64,000 nt of DNA, from NCBI GenBank assembly GCA_963733265.1, contig CAVTCF010000001.1, forward strand, positions 1,550,001-1,614,000, given 5' to 3'. The stretch is from PALSA-1006 sp963733265. GTDB taxonomy: Bacteria > Pseudomonadota > Gammaproteobacteria > Burkholderiales > Gallionellaceae. A program made the position numbers and the translations under genes. Each line of letters begins with the position of its first letter. Position 1 is the first letter of the stretch. The notes below the pieces were generated by a model. That model did not search any database and had not been told where the DNA came from. It worked only from the letters and a program-made list of their open reading frames with translations. Shown here piece after piece: positions 1 to 9,558 of the stretch.

Positions 1-2428
1 GACCATAGACACTGGTATCGGCTGCGATGCCGCCAACACCGCCGTACCGGTGATTGTCGTCGTCGATACGGGTCCAATGAGCCCCGGCGTCGTCAGAACG
101 ATACACTCCGTAGACGTAGACTCCACCGGTAAGCAGTCTTCCCACGAAGTAGACAGCGGCCGGGTAGGATGAACCCGCAGCCGGCACGCCCAAAGCAACT
201 TTCATAGCACCGTGCTGGATCGTATTTCCTGTTCCTACCAATGTTCCTGTCAGCTTCGTCCAAGTGACACCGGAATCGACGGAATGCCACAGGTTGTTGG
301 CGTCGGCCAGCCAGAGATCTCCCTCGACGAAGGGGTTGACCGCCAAGTCAGTGTTGTTGAACCCGTAAGGGTCCCAGGTTTGCGCACTGGCGGTGAAGGT
401 GTGTCCTCCATCAGTGGAGTAGTAAAACTTTCCTGAACCAGCAGGATTCCACCAATCTCCGCCATGATCATAGGCGTAAACCTTGACGGGATTTTTTCGG
501 TCTACTGCAATGTGATAGGAGGCGTTGTACGCCGCCATTGGGGCCGGAAGGTTGGTGGCCACCCAAGTGGCCCCGTTGTTGGTCGTGTAGTAGGGGATCT
601 GACCAGCGACGGACCAAATCACATTGGAACCGTCGGCGGTCACCGCCACTCTGGAATGATCTCCGGTATTCGAAGCAGTCGAGGGTACTGTCGGGAAGTT
701 CGTCCATGTGACACCCGAGTCAGTCGAATACGCCCCTTTGGAGGTAGTGAAAGTTCCAACAGCCGCGATGTAGGCGGGGTTGTTCCACGCCATATCGATA
801 CCGGTTCCATTGCCGCCGCCCAGACCGGGTGAACGATTGCTTGCCGAGTTGGTCAGCGAGGTGTTGACGTACAGGCCGGTATCGCCGTGCCCGCTGAGCA
901 GAACGTACGATGCGGTGGGGGGTGGTGCTGTCATCACCAGGTTGACCATTTCCTCGATGCCATTGACATCAAACGTCCAGTGAGGAAGCCATCCTGACGC
1001 TGAAAAGGCGTCGGTGCTTGACATGATCCCGCCACCGAGTCCATACGACACGTGATTCGGATTGAAAGGATCAATCTGCAGCGTGTCGGCCCATCCCCAA
1101 TAACCGCTCACGTCATGGTAATTCAGGCTTCCAGCAGTATCACCAGACCTTCCAATTTCGTGCCAGGTTTGCCCAGCGTCGGCGGATGCCATCACAATCT
1201 GGATCCAGGCTGCGTCCCCCCAAGTGCCGGATACGCCAAAAGCAATCTTCGTTGTCGCACCAGTACCGTAAACCGAGAGGCCGCCAATGCCGCCAAAGTA
1301 CGTGCTGGGTACATCGGACGAAGAGATCAGTTTCGTCCACGTCGTACCGTCGAACTTATAAAGGAACGATGGCGCGCCGCTACCCGGGCCAGAACCATTG
1401 GTAAAAGGCACGTAGAACATTCCATCGGCAGCCCGAACCATGTGCGGCATATAAGGCAGAACAGGAACGGGAGGTGTGCCGGTCGCGGCACTCGTCACAG
1501 GCGGGGGAATCGTGATCCCCGTCCAAGTGGCTCCGCCATCGGTCGATTTGTATAGGTAGGAAGAAAGCCCTGCAAGGCCTTTGTAGTCGGGGGCGACCCC
1601 GACGTAGAGGGTTTGGGTGGGGCTCCCCGTGGGGGTGAAGCCCGTCGTCGGGACGGTGGTATCAAACACAACGAACTCCACTCCGATGGGGCTCCCGCCG
1701 TTGGAATTGGTCATGTCGGCTGCCGTCATCGCGTATGAAGACAGCGAGGTCTGGTTCCAGGTAAGTCCACTGTCGGTGCTTTTCCAAAGCCCTGCCGTGC
1801 GCGAGGCATAGAACATCGTCGAGGGAAGGTTGGGGTCGACCACCAGCCGTTCGCCAATCGCCCGACCCTGATTATTCGACCCGATCGGAAAAGGAAGAGC
1901 CACGTAGTTCCAAGTGTTGCCTTGATTGGACGAGTAGTAAAACCGACCGTTTCCATACGAGACAGCCATGCTCGTCGTCATGTACACCTTGCTGGCATCG
2001 GTGGGATCAACCGCCAGGCTCTCTGCGCCCTCATTGCCGCCATCCTCCGGAGCAAAAGCATCGGTGAGTGCGGTCCATTTTGAAATACTATTGTCCCAAC
2101 GGTACACGCCGTCCATATCAGTTCGCGCGTAGCGCAAATTAGCCAAGGTCGGGTGATAGATAATGCCGGGGATATAACCGCCCCCGCCCATCTTTACGTT
2201 GGTCCACCCCGTAGAAGGAGCCACAGATCCCGTGGGGTTAGTAGATGGACTGGGAAAGCCGCCAGCCCCTCCGGATACGGGCCCCGAAGTACTAGATGAA
2301 CCGGTAGAACCTCCCGCACCACCCGACGAGGTGCCGACCGATACAGTAGCTCTACCGCAGGCACTCAACAGTCCCACTGTTGACAATACACTTACAAACA
2401 GCAAACCAATTAGACTTGAATGTTTCAT
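1..2428 (-). CDS. GH74-like xyloglucanase lipoprotein (5' part; runs off the left edge)
   Basis: About 809 codons are open from an ATG at 2428 to the window edge, so the C-terminus is missing. Residues 1-24 form a lipoprotein signal with lipobox LLSAC (Cys24), followed by a Gly/Ser/Thr-rich linker to about residue 74. The catalytic region opens with GGGGYIPGIIYHP and ARTDMDGVYRWD, the signature of family GH74, in which the Asp of RTD (here Asp104) is a catalytic acid/base. Around residue 490 come GIEEMVNL and LLSGHGDTG, where the second catalytic Asp lies in GH74. Many BNR-type turns (STDSGVTWTN, KSTDGGATW) fit the twin seven-bladed propellers, and WTRIDDDNHRYGG near the left edge is also GH74-like. 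The protein is probably outer-membrane anchored and acts on beta-1,4-glucans such as xyloglucan. Family assignment is firm; substrate is inferred. Confidence 0.8.
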   Translation of the reverse strand, partial: MKHSSLIGLLFVSVLSTVGLLSACGRATVSVGTSSGGAGGSTGSSSTSGPVSGGAGGFPSPSTNPTGSVAPSTGWTNVKMGGGGYIPGIIYHPTLANLRYARTDMDGVYRWDNSISKWTALTDAFAPEDGGNEGAESLAVDPTDASKVYMTTSMAVSYGNGRFYYSSNQGNTWNYVALPFPIGSNNQGRAIGERLVVDPNLPSTMFYASRTAGLWKSTDSGLTWNQTSLSSYAMTAADMTNSNGGSPIGVEFVVFDTTVPTTGFTPTGSPTQTLYVGVAPDYKGLAGLSSYLYKSTDGGATWTGITIPPPVTSAATGTPPVPVLPYMPHMVRAADGMFYVPFTNGSGPGSGAPSFLYKFDGTTWTKLISSSDVPSTYFGGIGGLSVYGTGATTKIAFGVSGTWGDAAWIQIVMASADAGQTWHEIGRSGDTAGSLNYHDVSGYWGWADTLQIDPFNPNHVSYGLGGGIMSSTDAFSASGWLPHWTFDVNGIEEMVNLVMTAPPPTASYVLLSGHGDTGLYVNTSLTNSASNRSPGLGGGNGTGIDMAWNNPAYIAAVGTFTTSKGAYSTDSGVTWTNFPTVPSTASNTGDHSRVAVTADGSNVIWSVAGQIPYYTTNNGATWVATNLPAPMAAYNASYHIAVDRKNPVKVYAYDHGGDWWNPAGSGKFYYSTDGGHTFTASAQTWDPYGFNNTDLAVNPFVEGDLWLADANNLWHSVDSGVTWTKLTGTLVGTGNTIQHGAMKVALGVPAAGSSYPAAVYFVGRLLTGGVYVYGVYRSDDAGAHWTRIDDDNHRYGGVGGIAADTSVYG

Positions 2429-2870
2429 AGAAGGAATTTCTTGTATTCTGTTTTCAAGACGGCGTTGTCTGGCACTTACCCTGCCTTCCGTTTATCCAAG
2501 TTAGCTTACCGTGTTGACTGAGCAACCTCGATTGCCCGATTTGTGCGGCGTTAACTACTCAGTCGCTTTATGATTATATTTATTATAACTGTCTGCTTAC
2601 TATCTAACTAGGCTTCCCGTTTACAGACCGACATGAAGGGCAAATACCGTCCGTAAAACCTCATATTTCCTTAGCCCAATCGACCTTTGGAAAAATAGCC
2701 CAATTGCGTGAAGCAGCCGATGGGGGCTAATCCCCCTTCAAGCGCGCCAATAAATTTGGTGAGCTTCATTCATCCACGATAAAATAGAATAACAAGTTAA
2801 CTTTTCAAAAATCTTATCGCTTGAATGACAAGCTCAATTACTTTTTATTTTATTGGAGTCCAGGGTTGAA
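2429..2870. other. Intergenic region between divergent GH74 gene and DAHP synthase
   Basis: No credible gene is seen in these 442 bases. The right half is AT-rich and must carry the promoter of the DAHP synthase, while the left end carries that of the GH74 gene; no convincing -35/-10 pair stands out. A short palindrome with GGGGG and CCCCC arms lies near 2714-2728 without a T-run, so it is not a typical terminator. Confidence 0.5.
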
Positions 2871-3938
2871 ATGAAACACATCATCGACGACGTTCGAATC
2901 AAAGAAGTCAAGGAAATTATGCCTCCAAGTCAGCTCTTGCGAGATTTTCCAGTTACCACGAAAGCTATGGAGACAACTTTTAATGCCCGTTCGGCAATTC
3001 ATAGTATTCTGAATGGTGCTGATGACAGGCTGCTGGTCGTCGTCGGGCCGTGCTCGATCCACGACTTAAATTCTGCCTTGGAATATGCGGCGCGACTGAA
3101 GAACGAAAGCAGCCGTTTTGAAGCAGAATTGGTCATCCTAATGCGAGTGTATTTTGAAAAGCCTCGAACGACAATAGGATGGAAAGGACTCATTAATGAC
3201 CCTCAGCTCGATGGAAGCTACAACATTACCGAAGGGCTGCAAATCGCGCGCCGTCTGCTCTGGGAAATTAATGAATTGGGTTTGCCCTGTGCTACTGAAT
3301 TCCTCGACACGATCATTCCACAATACACTGCCGACTTAATTTCATGGGGCGCTATCGGAGCACGAACCACTGAGTCACAAGTACATCGCGAATTAGCATC
3401 CGGTTTATCCTGCCCGGTCGGCTTCAAGAACGGCACAGACGGAAATATCCGCATTGCAATTGACGCCATTAAGTCTGCGGCAAGCCCCCATCACTTTCTT
3501 TCCGTCACGAAAACGGGTCATTCGGCCATTGTCTCAACCAAAGGCAATGAGGACTGCCACATTATCCTGCGAGGTGGCAAACAAACCAATTTCGACGCTG
3601 AAGCTGTCAACACTGCCTGCCAGGAATTAGGGCGATCCGGACTCTCGGGACACGTAATGATCGATTTTTCACATGGAAATAGTCGCAAGGAGTTCAAACG
3701 ACAAATCGAAGTGGCGCAAGACATCGCCAAACAACTGGATGGCGGAGAAGATCGGATAATTGGCGTCATGATCGAATCCCACCTTAACGAAGGTCGCCAA
3801 GACCAGCTCCCCGGTGTCGCTCTGCAACATGGTGTATCGATTACCGATGCCTGTCTTGGCTGGGAAGATACCGTTGACATTCTCGATGTTCTCGCGGGCG
3901 CCGTCAGAAGTCGCCGACTAGTTTTGTCCAATAGATGA
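2871..3938 (+). CDS. aroG: 3-deoxy-7-phosphoheptulonate synthase, class I (AroF/G/H family)
   Basis: This enzyme condenses phosphoenolpyruvate and erythrose 4-phosphate to DAHP, the first step of the shikimate pathway, in the cytoplasm. Family blocks are intact and colinear with E. coli AroG: DDRLLVVVGPCSIHD, MRVYFEKPRTTIGWKGLIND, GAIGARTTESQVHRELASGL, FKNGTDGN, SVTKTGHSAIV, DCHIILRGGK, VMIDFSHGNS and ITDACLGWEDT. From the ATG at 2871 the product is 355 residues, a normal length, and begins MKHIIDDVRIKEVKE like AroG. An in-frame TTG at 2853 is possible but the ATG matches the family and has GGAG upstream. The gene stands alone. Which feedback type (Phe, Tyr or Trp) applies cannot be told by eye, so the symbol denotes the family only. 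Confidence 0.93.
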   Translation: MKHIIDDVRIKEVKEIMPPSQLLRDFPVTTKAMETTFNARSAIHSILNGADDRLLVVVGPCSIHDLNSALEYAARLKNESSRFEAELVILMRVYFEKPRTTIGWKGLINDPQLDGSYNITEGLQIARRLLWEINELGLPCATEFLDTIIPQYTADLISWGAIGARTTESQVHRELASGLSCPVGFKNGTDGNIRIAIDAIKSAASPHHFLSVTKTGHSAIVSTKGNEDCHIILRGGKQTNFDAEAVNTACQELGRSGLSGHVMIDFSHGNSRKEFKRQIEVAQDIAKQLDGGEDRIIGVMIESHLNEGRQDQLPGVALQHGVSITDACLGWEDTVDILDVLAGAVRSRRLVLSNR

Positions 3939-4214
3939 CAGCTGATTGTTGGCTGCAGCAATTTGCAGATTTTGCAAGCCTACTGCTTTCCTCATTCCAA
4001 AACTCCCGCCAGAATACAGTCAGGAAATACTTATTTTTTGTAGGATTCAATGCATGGGGTAGGAGGATTCCTACCACTACCATGTTCGAAAATTTGTTAA
4101 GCAAATGACGTATTTTCGGTCAAATGGAAAATCCTGATTGAAGTGACAGTCTAACAACAAGGAAAAATACACACAATGGTACTACTCTTGGAAAGTACCA
4201 TTGTTTCTACAAGA

Positions 4215-5183
4215 TCAAACCTTGAAGTAGGAAATTTCTTGGTGCAACTTGCTGGCTAAGGAATTCAAGTATTCTGCCGCTGCCGAGTTACTTTTCGTTG
4301 CAGCATTGGTTTCCTCTGTCATGACAGCAATTTGTTCGACGTGTTCGGCGATTTCATTAGCCGTCTTGGCTTGTGCTTTTGTGGCACTCGACACCTCTTT
4401 TGCTTTTTCGAATGAATCATTTGCCTGAAGCTGAATATCATCTAAAACACTGGTTGCCTGAGTTGTTAGTTCCTGCCCTTCTTTTACCAAAGGCTTCGCA
4501 TTCTGCATGGCAAGCACGGTCTGTTGGGTGTCAGACTGAATAGCATCAACCATTCCGGATATTTCTGTCGTTGCCAAACTTGTTCGCTCTGCCAATTTCC
4601 TGACCTCATCAGCGACTACAGCAAATCCTCTTCCTTGTTCACCTGCTCGCGCGGCTTCAATTGCAGCATTGAGTGCCAGTAAATTTGTTTGCTCTGCAAT
4701 ATCTTTAATGACCTGGGTAATTTTGCTGATTTCCTGTGAGCGAGTCTCTAACGACTGAATACGTACTGCCGAATCTTCCACTGAAGCTGCAATACTCTCT
4801 ATTTTCTGGGCCGTTTGTCGTACTACCTCTCCTCCCTTGCGCGCCAGATTAGCTGTCGCAAGAGAATTTGTTTCGGTGGTTAAGGCAATTTCAGATATCT
4901 CATTAATACTAACAGTGAGTTCCTCGATAGCCGCCGCAGAAGCGGAACTGGACTCGGATTGATTACTCGCAGCAAGGCTGATTTCAGCCGCACTGACTGA
5001 TAATTCTTTAGACTCCTTGGAAAGCCCCTCTGTGCTGATCATAATACTACGCACAATCCCGGCAAGTCGTTCCTCCATCATGGCCAATGTTCCAAGCAAA
5101 TTACCCGGTTGAGTACTCGACGAAACAATGCGCCGCGTCAGATCGCCCTCTGCAAAAGCGGCCAACCGGCGTGATCGCCGCAC
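4215..5183 (-). pseudogene. Methyl-accepting chemotaxis protein, C-terminal half only
   Basis: The 322-residue frame holds the end of a HAMP domain (FAEGDLTRRI) and a complete chemoreceptor signalling domain. The hairpin tip, which binds CheA and CheW, is IAEQTNLLALNAAIEAARAG with EQGRGFAVVADEVRKLAERT. The transmembrane segments and sensor domain are absent. The homology stops near 5155-5165, where the other strand begins to encode an ABC exporter, so the nominal ATG at 5183 lies in exporter DNA. A whole receptor would be roughly 500-700 residues. I read this as a gene beheaded by a rearrangement; it might still give a soluble signalling fragment if transcribed. Confidence 0.85.
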
Positions 5184-6517
5184 GCCTGCACGGTGTTGAA
5201 ACCATCCGCGAATTTATAGCGAGTGCCGCCGTCACCCTGATTCTCGATTTTCCATTTCTGCTGATCTTTTTAGGCATCATGTTTTACTACAGCGTGATGC
5301 TGAGCTGTGTGGCTTTGGCCATGTTGGGTACCATCGCCATCATGAGCATCATTGTTGCCCCTATCTTTAGAAACCGGCTCAACGAACAATTCCTGCTGGG
5401 GGCGCGCAATCAGGCTTTCACCACCGAATACATCGCCGGTCTTGAAACCGTCAAAAGCTTGCAGATGGAACCACAGCTCAATGCGCGTTACAGCAACTAT
5501 CTGGCCGAGTATTTAAGATCAGGTTTTTCAGTACGGCAGATCGGCAATACCTATAACGTCTTCGCCAACAGCATGGAGCAGATGATGACACTGCTCATAC
5601 TGGTACTGGGTGCGTATACCGTCATGAACAGTACCGATTTCACCATCGGCATGCTGGTTGCCTTCCAGATGTTTGCCAGCCGCTTATCGCAACCCATGCT
5701 GCGCTTAGTCGGCCTTTGGCAGCAGTTCCAGCAGGCCAATCTTTCTGTGCAACGCATGGGCGACATCATGAATGCCCCTAAAGAACCGTATTCCGTTATC
5801 CCAAGTCGTCTGCGCGAAGGGAAAGGTCAGATAGACATCGACAGCCTGAGTTTCCGCTATGCAGAAAACCTGCCTTTCCTGTATCAAGATTTTCAGCTCA
5901 AAGTGCAACCCGGCAAAGTCATTGCCGTCATGGGGCCGTCCGGTTCCGGCAAAAGCACGCTGACCAAACTCCTGCAAGGTTTCTATCAACCCTCAGGTGG
6001 CACGATCAAAATCGACGGCAACGATATTCGCTATCTTTCCGCCAACGAACTCAGGCATTACTTCGGCGTTGTGCCGCAGGAAACAGTTCTGTTCTCCGGC
6101 ACCATCTACGACAACCTTCTGATGGCGAATCCGCACGCCACTTTCGATCAGGTGGTGCACGCCTGCAAGATGGCGGAAATTCATACGTCCATTGAAGAAT
6201 TGCCGCAAGGTTATCAGACGGAGATCGGTGAGCGTGGAGTGGGTTTATCGGGAGGTCAAAAACAACGTATTGCGATTGCGCGGGCACTGATCAAGCAACC
6301 GAAGATACTGATTTTTGATGAAGCGACGAGCAGCTTAGATAGCGTCACCGCCGAACACTTTGCGGCGACCATCAACCAGCTCAAAGGAAAAGTGACGATG
6401 ATGTTTATTACGCATGCGATGCCGAAAAACCTGCTGGTGGATGAGGTGGTGAGGATCGGGCATGGGGTATTGAGTGCGGTGGGAGATGTGCTGGGTGAAA
6501 TTAAGGCAGGAAATTGA
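5157..6517 (+). pseudogene. Type I secretion ABC exporter (RTX type), N-terminal part missing
   Basis: From about 5157 the frame reads like an RTX exporter starting in the middle of its membrane domain (RPTGVIAARLHGVETIREF), then hydrophobic helices at about 5215-5370 and 5570-5660. A full nucleotide-binding domain follows: Walker A GPSGSGKSTL, signature LSGGQKQRIAIARAL, Walker B ILIFDEATSSLD and the switch His in FITHAM. Full HlyB/LapB-type exporters have about 700 residues; the C39-like domain and first helices are missing here. The open frame extends upstream to an ATG at 5087, but that part is antisense chemoreceptor DNA. Removing the IS21 element puts this gene directly upstream of the RTX cluster, so it was probably that cluster's exporter. 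It is unlikely to work alone. Confidence 0.85.
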
Positions 6518-6556
6518 GAATTGGGTGAGTGGGTAACTTTTGTTAGACAAGAGATA

Positions 6557-6561
6557 CAACT
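6557..6561. repeat. IS21 target-site duplication, left copy (CAACT)
   Basis: CAACT directly abuts the left terminal TGTG of the IS21 element and recurs directly after its right end at 9465-9469. A 5-bp duplication is usual for IS21-family insertions. Confidence 0.85.
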
Positions 6562-6570
6562 TGTGAATTA

Positions 6571-6694
6571 TCGGCGCATAGGAGCCATTTCACTTTCGGC
6601 GTTATCGCGCCACTAAATTGTCGGCGTAATGGCGCCACTTTATTTCCGGCGTAAAGGAGCCACCGGATTGTCGGCGTTAAGGCGCCACTTTGCC
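6571..6694. repeat. IS21 left-end multiple subterminal repeats
   Basis: Five degenerate copies of a TCGGCGTWAWGGMGCCAC-like unit follow one another at about 25-bp spacing between 6571 and 6694. Two inverted copies occur at the right end (about 9415-9456). In IS21 such multiple repeats are the binding sites of the transposase IstA. Confidence 0.8.
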
Positions 6695-6781
6695 ATTTCT
6701 GATCAGAGGCTCGAACTTTCACTGAACGGCTAGACTCCCGGCATTTTGCTAGGAGAGGCCGTGACAAAACGGAGGTTCGAG

Positions 6782-8302
6782 ATGTATCAATACAGACAGA
6801 TCCTGGTGCGTATGCGCCGGGGGGATTCCGACCGGGAAATTGCCCGATCAAAAACCATGGGGCGCAAAAAAATCGCCGATGTTCGTGAGATTGCGAACGG
6901 GCGCGGCTGGCTTGTCCCCGACAGCGTACTACCTGAAGATACCGTACTGGCATCAGTACTTACACGCAAAGAGGCATTGCCAACAACCTGCATATCGACA
7001 CTGGAACCGTGGCGCAAGCAAATCACCGATTGGCACGCCGCCGGCATTCAGGGGACGACCATCCACGCCGCGCTGGTGCGCAATCACGGCTACACCGGCA
7101 GCACCTCCGCGATGTACCGTTTCATCCAGCAACTCGTCGTCGATGAAGTGCCGGAAGTGCCGATGCGGCTCACGTTCAAACCGGCGGAGGCTGCTCAGGT
7201 GGATTTCGGTGCTGGCCCGCTGATGACCGATGTGCATACTGGTGAGATTTTTAAGACGTGGTTCTTCGTGATGACCTTGTGCTGGTCGCGCCACCAGTAT
7301 GCCGAGTTCGTCCGTGATCAGACCGTAGCCACCTGGCTGGGCTGTCACCGCCGCGCCTTCGAATGGTTCGGTGGAAGCGTCTCTCGCGTGATCATCGACA
7401 ATGCCAAATGCGCGATCACGAGGGCTTGTATATACGAGCCGGAAGTGCAGCGTTCATATGGCGAATGTGCTGAAGGATACAACTTCAAAATCGAACCGTG
7501 TCCGCCCCGGGATCCGCAAAAAAAGGGCATCGTGGAATCGGGCGTGAAATATATCAAAGGCAGTTTTTTACCGCTACGCGACTTTCGTGATCTGGACGAT
7601 GCCAACCGGCAGTTGCAGGATTGGGTAATGACGGAAGCGGGCAACCGCAATCACGGCACCACCCGCGAAGTTCCGTTGAGACAGTTCGCTGAAGTGGAAA
7701 AGAGCCTGCTCACCCCCTTGCCCGATGTGCCGCCACAGCTCGCCATCTGGACCAAGGTCAAGGTTTACCGCGACGCCTATGTTCATTACCAATACAACTA
7801 TTATTCCGTGCCGTTCCGGCTGGTTGGACATGATCTCTGGCTGAAGGACAGCGACACCATGGTGACGTTGTATCAAGAGCATGAAGCCGTCGCCAGCCAT
7901 GTGCGGTCAAAGTTGCGTGGTGAGCGCAAAACGGTGAATGACCATATGCCGCCGGAGGCGCAGGCATGGCAGCTTCAGGATACGAAATGGTGCCTGATCC
8001 AGGCAGAGCGCATTGGCCCTGCCTGTTTTGCCATGATCCATGCGATGTTCAGCGACGGGGTGCTGATACGCCTGCGAGCAGTTCAGGGAGTACTGCGGCT
8101 CAAGGATAAATACGGCGCAGTCAGGCTGGAGGCTGCCTGCTCGCGGGCCAACCACTATGGCACGCCAGGCTACAAGGTGGCCAAGAGCATTCTGGAAAAA
8201 GGACTCGATCAGCAAACCATGCTGGCAGCCTTTGATGCGCTGGCCAGCACCTATACAGAAGGCGGTCGTTTCTACCGCGATACCCACACCATTATTCAAT
8301 AA
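6782..8302 (+). CDS. istA: IS21-family transposase IstA
   Basis: The ATG at 6782 is preceded by GGAGG six bases upstream; an in-frame TTG at 6746 is less likely. The 506-residue product has an N-terminal helix-turn-helix (MRRGDSDREIARSKTMGRKK), a second DNA-binding region, and an RNase H-fold catalytic core with the DDE residues in AAQVDFGAG, VIIDNAK and KGIVESGVKYI. A C-terminal beta-barrel region follows. IstA binds the terminal repeats and cuts and joins the element together with IstB. Its stop is 8 bases before the istB ATG. It appears full length. Confidence 0.95.
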   Translation: MYQYRQILVRMRRGDSDREIARSKTMGRKKIADVREIANGRGWLVPDSVLPEDTVLASVLTRKEALPTTCISTLEPWRKQITDWHAAGIQGTTIHAALVRNHGYTGSTSAMYRFIQQLVVDEVPEVPMRLTFKPAEAAQVDFGAGPLMTDVHTGEIFKTWFFVMTLCWSRHQYAEFVRDQTVATWLGCHRRAFEWFGGSVSRVIIDNAKCAITRACIYEPEVQRSYGECAEGYNFKIEPCPPRDPQKKGIVESGVKYIKGSFLPLRDFRDLDDANRQLQDWVMTEAGNRNHGTTREVPLRQFAEVEKSLLTPLPDVPPQLAIWTKVKVYRDAYVHYQYNYYSVPFRLVGHDLWLKDSDTMVTLYQEHEAVASHVRSKLRGERKTVNDHMPPEAQAWQLQDTKWCLIQAERIGPACFAMIHAMFSDGVLIRLRAVQGVLRLKDKYGAVRLEAACSRANHYGTPGYKVAKSILEKGLDQQTMLAAFDALASTYTEGGRFYRDTHTIIQ

Positions 8303-8310
8303 GGAACATC

Positions 8311-9096
8311 ATGAACCCTATACCAGAACTGAGCACACTGCTTAAACTACTGCGCCTGTCCGGCATCCTCGATTCCCTTGAGGCTCGCAACCGCGAAGCG
8401 ATAGACCGCAAACTCTCGCACACCGAATTCCTCAGCCTACTGATCCATGATGAGGTTGCACGGCGCGATCAGAAAAAGTTCGATCAGCGCATGCGCCGCG
8501 CCAACTTCCGCAATCAGAAATCGCTGGATGGATTCGACTTCGACCGCCTGCCCGGCCTCAATCGCGCCGCAGTTCATGACCTCGCTACCTGCCGTTTCGT
8601 CGAAGAGAAAGTCGCCGTGCTCATTGCCGGACACTGCGGCACCGGCAAGAGCCATCTGGCGCAGGCTCTGGGACACGCGGCAGCCCGTCAGGGCTATGAC
8701 GTGCTGTTCAACACGCAGACGCAACTGATGAACAGCTTGCGCACTGCCCAGGCGATGGGAACTTACGAACGACGTTTCCAGTATCTGGCCAAAGTCCATT
8801 TGTTGATCATCGACGATTTTGGTCTCAAACCTCTGCGCTCGCCCGAAGACGAATATTTCCATGACTTGATCTCAGAACGCTACGAGCGCACGGCAACAAT
8901 TCTGACGTCAAACCTCGACTTCGACGAATGGGGGGCAGCCTTCCCGTCGAACAAGATGATCGGCGCAGCCACGCTGGATCGCTTACGCCACGGCGCTTAC
9001 AAGCTTGAATTGGACGGCGAGAGTTACCGTGGACTGAAGCCGATGTCAGAAAAAATCACGCCCCCCGCGAAAGGAGGCAAGCCAGGGGCAAAATGA
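8311..9096 (+). CDS. istB: IS21-family AAA+ ATPase IstB
   Basis: The 261-residue helper protein has the IstB N-terminal helical region followed by an AAA+ domain. Walker A is AGHCGTGKSHLAQAL (the usual P-loop with Cys at a variable site), Walker B is HLLIIDDFGLKPL, and ILTSNLDFDEW is the sensor 1 region. The C-terminal RLRHGAYKLELDGESYR matches the arginine-finger end of IstB. IstB loads on target DNA and recruits IstA. It is preceded by AAGGA and follows istA closely, so the two are co-translated. Confidence 0.95.
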   Translation: MNPIPELSTLLKLLRLSGILDSLEARNREAIDRKLSHTEFLSLLIHDEVARRDQKKFDQRMRRANFRNQKSLDGFDFDRLPGLNRAAVHDLATCRFVEEKVAVLIAGHCGTGKSHLAQALGHAAARQGYDVLFNTQTQLMNSLRTAQAMGTYERRFQYLAKVHLLIIDDFGLKPLRSPEDEYFHDLISERYERTATILTSNLDFDEWGAAFPSNKMIGAATLDRLRHGAYKLELDGESYRGLKPMSEKITPPAKGGKPGAK

Positions 9097-9121
9097 TGCA
9101 GCCCCATCCTACTGAATGACA

Positions 9122-9159
9122 CAACGGCGGCGCACGCAATTGCAGAAACGCCGCCGTTG
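9122..9159. other. Strong hairpin downstream of istB
   Basis: Perfect 11-bp arms CAACGGCGGCG (9122-9132) and CGCCGCCGTTG (9149-9159) enclose a 16-nt loop. There is no T-run after it on the plus strand. It could end the istAB transcript or shield IS21 from outside reading; it lies inside the element. Confidence 0.6.
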
Positions 9160-9501
9160 CAGCATGCGACAAACTTGAACTCGAAGGTACTCTGTAAGGA
9201 TTGAAAATGTAAAACGGCAAGGCAAAACGAAGAAGCACCTATCAACTAGATCAGATCAGAACAAAGTTCTTTTACCCAGATTCAAAACCCTTCCCGCACT
9301 AAAAATCCGCGCCCCCAAAATACACACAACAACAGCAAAAATCGCTATTGCAAAAACAGCCAAAAACGCGCAATCTTGCACCCCAGTTTGAGCCACTGAA
9401 ATGACCTGTCAAAGTGGAGCCATTACGCCGAAAGTCGGTGGCGTCTTAACGCCGCAAATTTACACAACTAATGATGCGATATTTTAGATAAGGAAATTAG
9501 C

Positions 9502-9549
9502 GTGAAAAATAAATTGAAACTGGCCTTAATTGCTCTATTAATTTTGTGA
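9502..9549 (+). CDS. Very short hydrophobic reading frame (15 residues), possible leader or gene remnant
   Basis: GTG at 9502 is preceded by AAGGA and encodes MKNKLKLALIALLIL before TGA at 9547. It looks like the beginning of a signal peptide or membrane protein that stops at once, and the next gene starts 10 bases later. It may be a translated leader, or the start of a gene (for example the partner protein of the exporter) lost in a deletion. Coding status is uncertain. Confidence 0.3.
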   Translation: MKNKLKLALIALLIL

Positions 9550-9558
9550 AGATCACTC

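Larger units (their letters stand above)
6562..9464 (+). mobile_element. IS21-family insertion sequence, complete
   Basis: The 2903-bp element is bounded by TGTGAATTATCGGCG at the left and the inverted CGCCGCAAATTTACA at the right (12 of 15 positions match). It is flanked by a 5-bp direct repeat CAACT at 6557-6561 and 9465-9469. It carries istA and istB in the usual order. Several copies of a roughly 18-bp subterminal repeat lie inside the left end and two inside the right end, typical of IS21 IstA binding sites. Both genes are intact, so the copy looks recent and possibly active. Confidence 0.92.

Noticed and set aside
212..1811. Several plus-strand frames of 60-167 codons in the GH74 region
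   Set aside because: All are antisense to a continuous minus-strand frame with clear GH74 motifs.
2710..2735. Hairpin in the GH74-aroG gap as a terminator
   Set aside because: Only a 5-bp stem and no T-run; it is between divergent genes where no terminator is needed.
5087..5160. ATG at 5087 as the true start of the ABC exporter gene
   Set aside because: Bases 5087 to about 5157 are antisense to the chemoreceptor HAMP-signalling junction and give no exporter homology.
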